Assembly: GCA_013423325.1 (NCBI GenBank)
Contig: BLJB01000039.1
Location: 1-64,000 of the forward strand
Origin: Usnea hakonensis
Lineage: Eukaryota > Ascomycota > Lecanoromycetes > Lecanorales > Parmeliaceae
Reading direction: 5' to 3'
Length of the DNA stretch: 64,000 nucleotides
Each line of letters opens with the position of its first letter. Within the stretch, counting starts at the first letter, position 1. Shown piece after piece: positions 35,621 through 47,972 of this stretch. The position numbers were made by a program, and so were the translations under genes. Under the pieces are notes generated by a model. The model did not search any database and was not told the DNA's origin. It saw nothing but the letters and a program-made list of their open reading frames with translations.

Positions 35621-35664
35621 GGTATGTAGGGCTAACCGGGAAAAATGCGGTGGAACACGCGGCG

Positions 35665-35790
35665 AATGCGGGGGTTGTAAATGGGGGTTGGTTGGGAGGG
35701 GGGCGCGAAGGCCGGATTGTATAGGGTTGCGCTGACGAGGGCGAGGGGGGATATGAATGCGTATGTTTGTGTATGTATGATGGGGTTGTG
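35665..35790 (+). repeat. dispersed repeat, copy 1
   Basis: The GGGGGTTG...CGCGAAGGCCGGA...GTTGCGCTGACGA...GCGAGGGGGGA...GTATGTATGATGGGG string recurs with modest divergence at about 40700-40820 in the same orientation. No coding content is recognisable. Confidence 0.8.
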
Positions 35791-37270
35791 GGAGGAGTTT
35801 GTGGACTTTATGGGATGATGTAGGACGGAGAGTAAAACATCACGCAGCAAGCCACCAGCATATTGCACGGGATAGATAACGGAAATTTTTTCTAATCTTT
35901 CTGCACGTCCTAGGCTAGGGAAGATAGCCGATCGTATTCTGCCCATTAAAATTCTCCCTCCTTCCCACTACACCTTAAAAAATAAGGCTCTCTTGCAGGC
36001 CTCATGCAGTGACATTACCCCCCGCCCCCTCCCAACCCGACCCATCATAACGCAACACGAGCTCAACACAAAACATTCGCAACAGCAAACAAGAAAACTC
36101 GGCCGTCGATGCAGCGATAGAAGCGGGGGAATGAAGGCTTTCACCCTTATTCCTCGGAATCTCTCCCCGCTTTGATCGAGCACCCTCAAGGCTATCTGGG
36201 AAAAACCTCAATCAGGCCGAACCATATAATACTAATAAGCAAAAGGTGTCCTCCCCCCCCCAGGATCGGAGAATTTCGCCGGGGCTGATGGATGGGGCAT
36301 CGCAGATGACTGCGGCGGTCCAGACCCCCGGAATTGAAATGATTTACACGACGGTATACAAGGCTAGCTAGCACCCACAGAAGAATAAGGTAGACTACTA
36401 GACCATAAGCTTGCTTTGCACAAAAACCTATAATAAGTCTCGGTACTATACTATTCCGTACCCTTTCAGCGACATGTCATATCACCCGATGCTCCCACCG
36501 CATTCGCTAAAGGAGAAAAGATGAGTGAGAACGTCGTACTCCCTTATCGCCGGGCCGGAGCTCGTGAGAGGGGAGGGGAGAGCGATAGAGTCGAGGGTTG
36601 TTTTTTGGGGGGGGGCAAAATTAAATCTTGGGGCCTTGCACTCATAGCGGAAATATCCAGCGTGTAAGTAGTTTCGCCAAAGACGGTTCTGCTTACCTTG
36701 CTCCAGCATGTCATGGTCAGGGCCGAACGGGGGGGGGGGGAGCGGGGCGAATCCGTTACGAAAAGGCTTGCCGGGAATCGACTAGACTAGACTAGACTAC
36801 GCAACCCAGATCAGAGGAATGAATGAATGAATAGCCTTGGTTACCTATCTACCTACCTTTCTCCCGCAGAGCGGTTACGAGGGGATAGGAGACTCCCTTT
36901 TTTCCCACCCACCCTTCTACCTCTATATACTCGCTCTAGCGGTAGGGTACGGTACGCTGGATCGTAAAGGGAACGGCGGAGACTACGTCGGTTTAATGAA
37001 GAAAGCTCGAAGATAATTGCTCGGGGGCTTTGAGAGGAGGAGGAGGGAAGCTCAGGGACAGAAGGGGGGGACGGGAAACGCGGAATAGGTAGTTAGGGGG
37101 TTGTATGAGTAAACAGACGTGTAGCGCCAGCCTGGGTTTTAAAAAGAGAAATACATACATACATAAAGCTTATGACTGGGGCAAATTTCCCAACCTATCA
37201 TGACTTCATAAACAGAGCACAGATTCCACGAACAACATCGTTACCGGTGGTGGTGGTGGTGGTGGTGGTC
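35791..37270. other. gene-poor region with simple repeats
   Basis: There is no supportable gene. It holds poly-C/G runs (36247, 36606, 36729), a fourfold CTAGA run (36780-36798), a GAATGAATGAATG run near 36820 and a CATA run at 37151-37164. A GGT trinucleotide run at about 37240-37268 abuts the stop codon of the next minus-strand gene. Confidence 0.5.
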
Positions 37271-38753
37271 TCACAACGACGCAAACCCCACCATGAGGGC
37301 GGCCATCGCAACAGCCACCGCGAACGAGGGGCGGCGATCTACAACCGCATATGAGCGCGACAACTTAGCCTGGACTGCCGTCGGCGGCGCCAGAGATTTC
37401 TTCGCCGCGTCATAAAACAGACAATCCGTCGACAGGTTGAAATTCTTGGATTGGTTAAAGACCTGTTCACCACCGAAATCGACCCCGAAGAAACTCGCGC
37501 TCTCGTTGAAGATCTCCATGGCTTCAAACCCGATCGATGGCGCAATCAGGGTCAGATTCGCGTAGATCTGATCAGCTGGCACGGATGAGTTGGCGGACAC
37601 GGGCTTGCAGTCCGAGGTGACGTTGTGCACTTGGGTAATATCGACGTCGAGTTTAGGAACGTCGAGGTCGACGGTGAGGGAGACGGAAGCGTCGGCGACA
37701 ATCACGTCGACCGCGACGGCGAAGGCGACGGAGGGGCGGAAGGACAGTTCCATGTTGATGTCAAGGTCGCTGCGGGTGGAGTTGAACGGGATTGGAACGA
37801 GGTTTGTTTCATTGCTGCCATGGCAGTCAGCATGTTTGGTTGCTCATCAGACACGCGGGGGTTTCCGTGGAGGGAGTGCTCACAATCCGACAGATATAGA
37901 GTTCTCAATCTGGCTCAGATCAATGATGATCTCGGATCCGGGTGGGACCTAGTCGATGGTGAGTTTGTTTGCTCTTCAGCTTTGCAGGGCTAAGTATCCT
38001 ACTGAGTAGTCGAAACCGTACGTGAGGTTCACATCATTAGTCGTGTTAAGCCACCCATGGATCTCAGTATCCAGAGTTACCGTGAGGGTGAGAGGGCCGA
38101 GCTATAAGTGCAAGTCAAAGTCGTGTTTGCGCGTTTGATATTCAGCGTGGGCTTACCCTTTTCGAAACAGTGTGCGAAAATGGAAGCGGCACGACAATCT
38201 CATTGTCAGGCGATGACGCGTTCAATTCGACACTGAAATTGAGATGGGCGTTGAAGTTGTCGAAAGTAGCAGCGACCCAGTGATCCTTGAAATCGAAGTC
38301 GGATTGAGAAAGATTCTGTTTGACATCTGGAGGAGGTTTCACGTCCACGAGAACGTAGCTACCTCCGGCGGATAGGCTGAGATTCCCAGCGATTGAACAA
38401 TCGTGGCAGCTGATGGCGAAATCTGTTGTCCTAGAAAATTCAAGGGATCATTAGATCCAAACAGCAAGCCATCGATCTTCTTCTGTGACTCACGGGGTAG
38501 GTTCGAGATCCACGACATGGACAACCGGAGGATAGATTTGTCCATCGATAACGATGTCGAACGGGTCGGTGATCTCATTCGGCGACGCGGTGGTCGAAGA
38601 TACAATACTTGAAGTGCTAGTCGCTGCTATTGACAGGGCAGCTGCCGAAGTAACTTGCCGTCGGCCTAGAGAATCTCCATTAGATTTTGCATACGCGAAA
38701 ATGTATGGTAGAAGAAGTGTGGATGAAAGAAGAAAGACTGAGGCTTTATGCAT
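37271..38753 (-). CDS. secreted, probably GPI-anchored, cell-wall glycoprotein
   Basis: Five exons (38753-38494, 38430-38157, 38101-38003, 37948-37884, 37814-37271) give 413 aa. The first ATG opens a signal peptide (MHKASVFLLSSTLLLPYIFAYA). The body has about a dozen Asn-X-Ser/Thr sequons, few cysteines and a beta-rich character. The last 18 or so residues are hydrophobic after an RR pair, as expected for a GPI attachment signal. The middle and C-terminal part (with VDLDVPKLDVDITQVHNVTSDC) resembles a domain common in large secreted fungal wall proteins with no known enzymatic function. I infer a surface structural or adhesion role. All splice phases agree, including an intron (37815-37883) placed so that GFNETN restores a sequon. 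Confidence 0.75.
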
Positions 38754-39204
38754 AGCTAGAAGAAAGGGTAGCAGCTTCAATGTCGGCGAGATTTCACAAG
38801 TTCTGTCTTTTCAAGTAGATGAAATTTGAAATTCTCGTGAATAGGAAAGGGGACTGTTAAAGGCGTAGGGAGAGATAGGTGTGCATGAAAGTACAATGAG
38901 AAGGCAGAGAGACGGATCCCAGGCCTTTTTATAGGTGACATATGGACTTTTCAAAGAAGGCTTTCCCCTACCGGAAGACCCAAGGACCAAGCGCAGAGCG
39001 ATACTGAGACTCAAAACATGCAGTCTTTTGGCGTCGGAGGAGTTTCAACACCACATCAGCGAGAGCAGCCATGGGGGCAGCGCACGGATGGGAAGTATTA
39101 TCCTAACACACATTAGCGCATTCAATGTATGAAACGTCTAATGCAGGTGGATGGTGGAGGACGATGATTGAAGGAAACGGCTGTGGGATTTTGCGGCTTG
39201 ATCA

Positions 39205-39451
39205 GTCAATGCAGCTTGTTCCAAAAACACCCACAATATTGAATATTCACACAATGATAATGGCAGCCTGCATGCAAGACCCAGACCACTAAGATTAATT
39301 CCCGAGTTGAAGCGGTGAGCTTAAGAATGCCGGATCGGAGCGACGGCGTAGATAGGTAGGTAGAGAAGATCAGGGCCAAGAAGGCAACCGGGTTCATTTC
39401 ATCAAACAGAGTGTTAATTCTTCAGTCAACGCAGCTTGTTCCAAAAACACT
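39205..39451 (+). repeat. 28-bp direct repeat pair
   Basis: Positions 39205-39232 and 39424-39451 differ at one base (CAGTCAATGCAGC versus CAGTCAACGCAGC) and are 219 bp apart in the same orientation. Both end in TTGTTCCAAAAACAC. Confidence 0.8.
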
Positions 39452-40699
39452 GCTCTGACTGCACCACCTTATAAGGCTGAGATAAGTAAGCAGAATAGAA
39501 AAAAAAAATCAAAGCACGGCAGCACCATTTATTGTATTGATGAACCTGCCAGTGGTGTAATTAATGCTGCATTGCCACCATCCCCATTCATGATTTGGCG
39601 CAGTTGACGCAGGGTTCGCCCATGAATATGATGCACATCTTCGGAGCATTACTGAGCCGCATCGATGATACTCTCTTTAGCCTTGTGGAGAGGGCAGCTT
39701 ACAGCCGTAACCGAAAATGAGGCGGATACTTGCTGTCAATTGCTTCGCTGCTTACATTTCTTCCGTTGTTAGACTACTTGATAAGAGCGGGGTATTTTGG
39801 CTAACAACCTTTATCAAAACTTATATTACTCAAGAGCCTCCCTTCAAGCTTGCCAAGCGACCTAGTCTTTTCCCTTTTCTGGATACACAAAAGGAAAGAA
39901 GCAGCACCCAATATGCAACATAGTCAGCGTGTAGCTCAAGGTGTTCTTAGATCAATCCGGCCACTGTGCCTCATGCGGCTAATCTTGACAAGATAATGAA
40001 TGTTTTTTTCTTTTCTCGCAGCATGAGCTGGACCGCACACAATCCTACTGTAAGCCTGCCATACACACTATCAAAGGGCGCAGGGTTTCCTGCACACTTG
40101 TCGATTCACGCGGTAGAGTTGTAGCCTCTAGAGCCTTATACTGGAGCTCTGCATGCAGCTTATCTTCCATCTGCAACATCATCCCGTTTCAATATGCACA
40201 GCCTCAGCTTGATATGTTTCGGATCAAATCTTGTCATGTGATAATATCCTAGCCAACATCTCCGACCAGAAACTCGAGTCTCCCTTAACAGGTACGAATC
40301 GCGAGCGGCGATGTGTGAGAGAGAGAGAGAAAGAGAAAGAGAGAGAGAAAGAAGCAGCTCTTGCATAAATAGTTGCCCTTTCCTTTTTCAGTCTGGAAAT
40401 CTCACTACGGCACCAACTTCTTCTTCCTCTATTAGCCTATCCTCACTGAAGCAAGTCGTGACGACTTGCCTATTTAGGGTCAGGGGCGGCTTCGAGAAGG
40501 CAAAGTGAAACGGCTCGGCTCTGGCTACCCTTAATCTGATGCAACCTGTTGCAAAGATTACCTATGCATCAAGATAATCCGCTGCCACAAAATTCTTGTT
40601 GGTAGCCTTGCACAGATATCTCACATCAACAGGCTGGCGGGTTGCTATTTACAGAAAGTTGCAGAATTGAGATCTGTCCGGGAGAGGGGGGGCGGATGG

Positions 40700-40820
40700 A
40701 TGCAGGGGTTGTTAATAGAGGGGTTGGAGGGGGCGCGAAGGCCGGAGTATAGAGTTGCGCTGACGAAGGCGAGGGGGGAATGTGAGTGAGTATGTTGTGT
40801 ATGTATAATGGGGGCGCGGG
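40700..40820 (+). repeat. dispersed repeat, copy 2
   Basis: It is the direct-orientation partner of 35665-35790, sharing CGCGAAGGCCGGA, GTTGCGCTGACGA and GGCGAGGGGGGA blocks in the same order. Confidence 0.8.
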
Positions 40821-41465
40821 TTAGGATTCGCTATGTGTAAGTTTTTATTGTGCGGTTATGTGGGGTGCGGTGCTGTGCTGGGTGAGGTGAGGTGAGGTGA
40901 GGTGCTGGAGGAGGTTCAAAAAGTGGATGGAATGATGGAACGAAAGAAGGAAGGAGGGAATCAAGAAAATTGAAAAGGAAGTAACCTGCCATTACAGCCT
41001 TGCTGTAAGGTAGAGTATAAGGAAGTCAGTCAAAGTAAAATGTTTGTTTCGCACGACATAATGCTCAAAGTACACCTTTCTCGCTTTGCCCTTCCTCTCC
41101 CCAACCCCTCCTCCCTCCCTTCCCCTCCCCCAAAGAAATTCGAGCAGTAGGTACAAAACATAGCTAGCACCTTAACAAAATCTCGTTGATCGTCATAGGT
41201 TGGGTATATGCGTGTATGTCCGGACATGTGCGCCAAGAGCAGATACAATATCCCGAAAAAGAAAAGAAAAGAAATGGCGCCTTTCCGAGCCCCGGTTGAT
41301 ACACCCTGCGTAACCCACAAACGCCGTCACCACTGGACAATGGGATTTGCAAATGTCCAAAGGCGCAAGAACAGGACACTTGATGATACAGTAAAGGATT
41401 CGCCATCGTGATCGTTGAGATTGCTAGGAATATCCAGTCATCTGCCGTCTTCCGCACCACCCATC

Positions 41466-44106
41466 TCAATCGTACCACCCACCTGGAACTGCCTCGCTCC
41501 TCGAGGGCCTAGACCCAAACGACTTAATGGTAGCCACTTTCGACTCACTTCCCTCCAATCTGATACCCGTGACCGTAGCGTTTGAATCCCTCTCCGCTTT
41601 CGACCAAGCCGGCGCATCACTGCCGCTCAAGACCAACCTCCTCTCATCTTCCGCCAACATGGCGACTCTCTCCGAGAACACAGCCTCGAACCATTTCGCA
41701 TCCGCAAAGACGCGTTTCTTCATCTCCTTTGCGCGGATGTTGATCCTTTCCGCTTCTTCGAGACGGAGTTTCAGGGAGACCATTTTGGAATCGAAGGCCC
41801 GGAGGGACTGTTCGCCGCGAGCCTTCCATTTGGCAATGTCGCGCGCCTGCTGCGATTTTAGAGTTGATCGCTCGAGCTCTTGGGCTGGCATGAGCTCTTG
41901 CAGGATGTCGGCTTTTAAGATGTCAACGTCTTGATTCGGGTCGTCAATGTTCATGGCCATTAGTTTGTCTTGGTCTCTGCGATGACGGGTAATGGTTTCC
42001 ATCATGTTGGCTGCGAATTTGCGTTGTAACGTTTTGATGGCGCTTTCATTCGTCGCCACGATCTTCTTCCGCTCTGAATCGACATAACGTTCTCGTTCGG
42101 CAGCAGCATCAGGCGACTCAAGCTTCTCCTTCATCAAGTCGATTTCATCCCACTCTCGATCATGTCGCCGCTCGATTGCTTGCCGCTGTTGTAAGCGAAT
42201 CCTGTCCAACACTCCGCGTAAATATTCGAAATGATCGTTAATGTTCTGTAAGCGCTCGAATTCTCTCTGGGTCATTTCCTGGGCTTCAGCGTCTAGGCGT
42301 GCGTTCTCCGCTTCAGCCTCCTCTCGCAGCTGGCGCTCTGCTTCCTCAACTGCTGCAATCGCTGCCCTTATCTCTTCCTCTTCGGCTCGCTGATCAGCCT
42401 CGAACCGTGCAAGTCTCGCGGTAATCTCCGCTTCTCGCCGCCTTTGATCCGCCTCTGTACAGACGCACGTTCTCCATTTAGCACCGCAAGTGTAGCTGTG
42501 AGAGATTAGCAATGATCATCGCAAATTTTGGACAGTTGCCTCACCAGAATTCGGCTCGGCACTTGCAGGTAATGTGCCGGCATCCTGAAGTTAGCTCCAC
42601 AAGGGCTCTACAGTGGTAGCACCTTCGCCACCCAGCCCTCTCCGCTTGATCCAATGTTGGACCAAGACCGTAATCTTGTGGACAATCCTCATTAGAGGGA
42701 TGTTGAGGCCCACGGCAAGTGGTGCACAATTTAACCGCACAATGAGGGCATTCCAAAATGCCGTTCATTCGACTGGCAATCCGGGTGTCGATCCATTTCG
42801 CGCACTTTGGAGATACACAATAAAAGCGATTGCCAACCGCAACTGCATACTCCAGAGATTTTTCATCAAATTGAGCCAGGGCTCTGGGTGGCAGATTTTC
42901 TCGCATGGTCTTCTTGGGAATCTCCTGTAGGCAGCACTTGGGTGGAAAGGTAGCCTCGTTGTTTGTGGCAGTAAGAACCAGCTGTGAAAAGCATGGGGAG
43001 CAGTACTTGTGGTGACAAGGCAGATCCACGGCTTGGTCACTTGGTACATCATCAAAGCAGCTGGTGCACTCGTGGTAAAACAGCTCTGGGACATCGTTCT
43101 TCCTTCGTCGGCCTGGTAAAAGCTTGAATAATCTGTGACTCTTGTTCGTCCTTTCTTGACTTTCTTGCAGCCTCTTCTCCAAGGCTACCATGCTAGGGCT
43201 GATGTTCTTTCTCGTCTTCGTCCTCAGACTTTCTTGAGAAGAGTTTGTCTGAGATCGGCTGATGACTTTTGGGGGCCGCAGAACATTACCGTCCTCAACT
43301 TCAGACTCTAGGCTAGTGGCAGAATCCCGTGAAATGCTCGTGCTACTAGCTGAACGATTGGTGGCATAACCGCTATCAGGTGTGGACCGAGCCGATATGT
43401 TTGATGAACATTGTGGAAGTTCTGTTCTGTCTTTCTTACGTGGTGTTCTCGATGACTCGATAGTCGTCCTTACTACGATAGCCTGATTTTGTGATTTTGA
43501 CGCTTTCATCGCGCGACGTTCGTCGAGAGACTCTTGGATGATGTTCCGTATCTCCCTCGGTGTATCGCCTCTGACAAACTCTAACTCTGGCGGTATCTCA
43601 TAATCCTCCCAGGACGTCTCCTCCAAAGTATCTGGCGTTCTGGTCTGGGACAGGTAGCCTCCAGTGCTTGCAGCAGTCTTAAAGGAATCTATGCTGGGCC
43701 TCGGAGAGGAGGGTATGGCAGAGGGGTAGTTCACTAGAGAGCACCGTGGTGCACGAACGCCGTTCTGCGTCCGTGAGGGCTTACGAACGTCCGCCTTACG
43801 AGAGACATGTTGCGAGCTCCCGAAAAGCTGCCTATCTGATGTACCGGTTGCATATTGATCTTGCGGGTGCGGAGAGGGAAGAGGGGATGGGTTTTGCGAG
43901 GATGCTGAGGGGTTTGACCTGGCGGAGACATTGGACTTCGACCTGGTTCGAGAGAAGTAATCAGTGGAGGGCTCGGACCTAAGATGAGTTGTAGTCGCAG
44001 CATTTGGAGACTGCGTCGCCCGAGGGGGCCTGGCGAGACCCAGGCCGTCACCAGCCACGGGGGTGGAGGTACCACCCAGTAAGTATTTCATCACCCTGCC
44101 GCTCAT
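41466..44106 (-). CDS. RBR (RING-IBR-RING) E3 ubiquitin ligase with C-terminal coiled coil
   Basis: Two exons (44106-42545 and 42495-41466) give 863 aa. Residues 1-340 are Ser/Pro-rich and likely disordered. RING1 begins at CTSC (about 347) with LPCHHKYC. An IBR follows (about 412-475), with FYC, CPHC, CTTC and DCP. RING2 starts at CYHC (496) and continues SGCRHITCKC; its Cys509 matches the catalytic cysteine that accepts ubiquitin as a thioester in this class. The splice restores EFCYTCG across the intron. Residues from about 535 to 760 are strongly charged and helical, rich in Glu, Arg and Ala, and predict a long coiled coil. That places the ligase in a fungal RBR group whose substrates are unknown. 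The cytosolic location is inferred. Confidence 0.88.
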
Positions 44107-45586
44107 GATTGGTCACAAGAGTATGACGTTGGAAATGGATGGTAGATTTTGGTATTTGAAAGAATGGAAGTACATGAGGTCTGCTAGTATCAGGTCCTCC
44201 GGTGGGGGTAATGCTTTGGGGACTAGAGTAGCCGTGTGGGACTGGGGTGCAAGGCACAACGGTGAAGGGGCCGCTTCAAGTTTGAAGATGAAAATTAGAT
44301 TCTAATATATGTTTCATGTTGAAGTGCGCAGCCTCGCGATTGATCGAGGCGGCTGAGAAGTTCGGAAAGATAGACGCCTAGTGGCCAGGTAAAGAGCCTT
44401 CGCGGGGGCCGCAGTCGCACCTTGTGATGGGATACGAGCATAACAGGCTGTGGGGCAGTTTCGTGACATCTTTGAGCTGGGAGACCAACCAGGGATCACT
44501 ATTCACTCAACTATTGGAGCTGCTGTTGCACGAAGCACATGCCGGTTTCAGCGCAGTTAATCTCAGCCAAAGTTTCCCCTTGGCTTCATGGGTGGATCAA
44601 ATCATGACGAAAATTGTGTACTCAATTCATAGCTTGTTAGAAGAGATAGAAGAGATGTACAACATAAGAAGCCTCAAAGCCTGTTTGAAATCTTGAGTTT
44701 GCCTCCGTAGTAATTTGGGGCCTGACAAGGTTGAATTCTCATTTGTCGCAGAAATAAAATAAAAGTGGAAATAATGGACCTAGGAGGGCCAATAATACGG
44801 AGTGCCTTAGGCTTCCCGCGAGATAGCTGGTAACACTAAAGAGGGGGCTTAAGTTAAAATACGTGGGTACGTACTCCGTACTTCAGGCTTCTAAGCATTC
44901 AGACAAATTAAGGTGGCGCAGCCCGAGCCTCAACGCCCAACTTGACCCTGTTGTTGGTTTAATCTCATCTCCCCAGCCATACCAGACAAATATCAAACAG
45001 TGGCTTCAAGGCTCAGGCTGACCCTTGTACGGAATCTTCTCGTAACCAAGCCTGTCATCGTTAGCTTCTCGCTCATTGCAGGCTGCAAACAACGAGCCTG
45101 CAATCGCTTCTTTGGCTCTGATAAGCCGTCTTGGAACAGCATGTCTATGTACTACGTTCGTCTATACAAGGCTTAGAGCTGTAAATCCAGTGCCCGTTTC
45201 AAGATTGCAAAGAGCAAGGCAGAGTCTCCGCTGCCTTATCTCGAATGATAATAAATCGGGATGACGTGAAACCGTGCAGAAAAGTTAAAAGGTTGGCGCT
45301 AGGACGCCTCATAGTTAGGTAGAGTATCTTATCTTGAAGTGGGATGAAGAGCAACCCCGCACCGGCGAAAGACAACTGAATGCCACCAGCAAAGACGACC
45401 AAGATCCAGCAAATCTATTATACCTTTGATTGGCATCGTGAAGGTGTCATCATCGCACGTAATGTGCGCTAGTCGTCGCATGAGCTTACCTGCATCTATG
45501 TTTGTAGAAAGCCTTACTTACACCCAACCTGCATAAAGCAGTGATAGTACCCTGGTAATCTTACCACAGAAATCAGCCTTGGCAAA
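44107..45586. other. intergenic region, no gene seen
   Basis: It contains the RBR gene promoter and about 1 kb of ordinary sequence. A hydrophobic minus-strand frame near 45200-45400 has no supporting exon structure or domain. Confidence 0.45.
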
Positions 45587-45620
45587 TTGGAGTGCTCCAG
45601 GCAGAAGATAAAGTATAGCA

Positions 45621-46191
45621 ATGGCGTCTCAAAATCAGGTCAATTTACAGAAGAGAATGCCGAGTATGTCTCAAACTTCGACCAAGGCCACTTGGCACTG
45701 CCTCCTGCCAAAAAGTATACCGTTGGTAAGTATCACGTGGCCTCGGCATGGTTTTGGATATCCTCGTCTGACATGCGACTGTGGTAGTCACCTGCATGGA
45801 CGCCCGAATCGACCCAGCAGCAGCCTATGGTATAAACCTTGGAGACGCTCATGTGATTCGAAACGCTGGAGGCAACGCTCGCGACGCCTTGCGTTCCCTC
45901 GTCATCTCAGAGCAGCTACTTGGCACGAATGAGATCTTGCTGATCAAACATTCCGGATGCAGTATGCTGGCCTTCACCAACAACGATGCACACGCCGACG
46001 TCGAGAAGTCGCTGGGGAAAGCAGGACAGCAAGAATCGTCTGGTTTGGACTTCCAGCCTTTTCCAGACCTTGAGAAGGCTGTGGAGGATGATATAAATTA
46101 TCTGAAGGCCAGCAAGGCCATTCCGGACTCGGTAGTAATCAGTGGCTGGGTATATGAGGTTGAGACTGGGAAAGTGAAACAGGTGCAGTGA
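45621..46191 (+). CDS. beta-carbonic anhydrase
   Basis: The second exon (45788-46191) carries the beta-class zinc site: CMDAR supplies Cys and the Asp-Arg dyad, and KHSGC supplies His and Cys. GDAHVIRNAGG sits between them and SGWVYEVETGK near the end. The enzyme interconverts CO2 and bicarbonate. The first exon ends at 45725 with a GTAAGT donor and joins in phase to give YTVVTCMDAR. Exon 1 encodes a recognisable EENAEYVSNFD segment in that phase but has no in-frame ATG. The only nearby ATG (45621, MASQNQ) is in another phase, so either an upstream exon is hidden or there is a one-base indel near 45640. The start is therefore uncertain. The gene converges on the TDT-family transporter with only about 90 bases between stops. 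Confidence 0.8.
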
Positions 46192-46283
46192 ATGTCAAAT
46201 GGTCTGGCCTTGGAATACGAATTAGCTACTAGGGGCACGTCTCGTATAGTGGCATAGTTGTTGCATGACTGCGGGCAGCGCAA

Positions 46284-47912
46284 TCAAACGTTCATATCTC
46301 TGCTCGGTTTCGGGGCTTTGAAGCCACCTTCGTCTTTGTCTTCTCCCTTTTGCGGCCAGAGAATCTGCTTCAATTTGATGGCTCTGACCGTCATTCCAAT
46401 AACGATGAACCAGGCAAGGATCAGGATCGGTGTCATGACACAGCCGATGATTTGAATCGCTCGGGAGTTGAAGGCCTTGCCTATGGCGAACGTCGACGTT
46501 ATTAGTGCCGTATTTGGGAAGACATATGAATACCAAGACATGGTGAAGACCATTTTCTTGGATCCCACACAAGACCAGTGTGCGCCGACAGAAATGAAGA
46601 AGAACCAAAACGCAAGACCCCATATCCAAAGGCTCATCCATGATGCAACGACTTTGAGTATCATTGCCGACATTTTGGTGTCGCCCATGAAGTCTGGCGG
46701 CAACGCTCGTTGGGCGCCTTCTGCCATTCCGATCACCGCTGCAACAGTGAATCCACTTGGTCCTACCGACACAAACATCCCGGGTCTTGTGCTCTCTTGA
46801 GGTAGCTTCTGGGTCATGAGGCGGTATATGAACGCCGAGTATATCATCAAAGTAACCATGAATCCTATGCCTTGTAGAGTAAATCCACCAATAATGATGT
46901 CAAAGGCTCGCTTCTCATCGAGCGTTTTACTGAGCACAGCAGCATGAGGTCCAATGATGAGAAGCGGATATGCCGGAAAGATCCAGATTGGTGTCATTTT
47001 CTGTATTGTAAAGGAAGCGGTGGACCACCTACGGGCCGTCAGTCCTCTGCGCGGGGCAAAGATAGGTGGAAGGTCTCACATTATCACGTACACACCCATC
47101 GAGGCTATAAGAGCCAAGCCTGCATCTACCCAGAACAACACGGCAACAGCATTATTTAGCCAGGGACCAGCGTGGCTTGGGCCATACTGAGATATATTGA
47201 GGAGAATCGTACCGAATGACACTACAGACGCAGGTATGAAGAGTCTTTCCGTGGGATGGAGAAAAGATGCTCTGAATGTTTCTGGGTAGCAGTAGAACCG
47301 TAGAGATATCATCCCTACATTGACAATGAAAAGGACGATGTTGAGAAGGAAGAAAATGATGCCAATAGTTTCAAGGCCACGGAACTGGAACGGTACTACG
47401 CATTGAATGGGTCAGCTCGTACGTAGGCTTTCGAGACCTCGCAGTGTACGCGTACCATTGTAGAGTACGTTCGATATTCCTCCCGTAGCCATTGTGATCG
47501 TAAAGAATGTCCATGTGTAGTGTCTTGCCCTCTCCTTCCAGTGTAGTTCGTCAAGGATGCTGTGAGCCAGGCTTGCACTGCTGAGATTCAAATGGTGGCG
47601 GGTGTGAGGTAGTCGATGTTGTAGGCCATTAGGCGTGCAATACCCGTTTGGAATCACGACCTGGTTCGGCGGCGTTGGAGCAGCATCGGAATTTATGCAG
47701 CCGTCATTTTGCGCTTCGAAGTCTTCCATCGTAGGAGTTCGATAGCCATCTTGCCCAGGGGACAGCATGCGCATCGGCACATGGATGCCTCGATCGAGGT
47801 TCTTTTCGTCTTGGGAGGCTCCTTGAGGTTCTTCCGTGGACGATATTATAGAGGTCGGATCGATGGTGACATGCTTCGTCATTGTTGCAAGGCAGGACGG
47901 GGAGAGTTGCAT
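46284..47912 (-). CDS. TDT/SLAC1-family transporter (dicarboxylate or sulfite exporter-like)
   Basis: Three exons (47912-47456, 47395-47080, 47028-46284) give 505 aa. A hydrophilic N-terminus of about 140 residues precedes roughly ten membrane spans. Family features are TFFTITMATGGISNVLYN at the first span, a PFQFRGLETIG loop, TPIWIFPAYPLLIIGPHA and VGPSGFTVAA. Yeast relatives are the malate permease Mae1 and the sulfite pump Ssu1; the malate-type reading is more likely but not certain. Phases join to YNVPFQF and VIMWSTA. The upstream region carries short tandem repeats (47973-48008 and 48052-48093). The convergent neighbour is a carbonic anhydrase, which supplies bicarbonate for anaplerotic C4 acid formation; a functional tie is only a suggestion. 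Confidence 0.85.
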
Positions 47913-47972
47913 TTGATGCCATTATGATTGAAGGCGTCCGGAGTTTGACGATGATTAGGGAAAACCGTCACG

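Larger units (their letters stand above)
38754..41465. other. gene-poor region with repeats
   Basis: I see no gene. It contains a 28-bp direct repeat (CAGTCAAYGCAGCTTGTTCC...) at about 39205-39232 and 39424-39451, a GA microsatellite at about 40316-40352, the second copy of the dispersed repeat at 40700-40820 and a GAGGT pentamer run at about 40884-40902. Its right end is the 3' flank of the RBR ligase gene. Confidence 0.5.

Noticed and set aside
40311..40366. Arg-Glu and Ser-Leu repeat frames
   Set aside because: They come from the GA microsatellite at about 40316-40352.
45199..45402. Minus-strand hydrophobic frame suggestive of a transporter fragment
   Set aside because: It is too short, with no flanking exons in phase.
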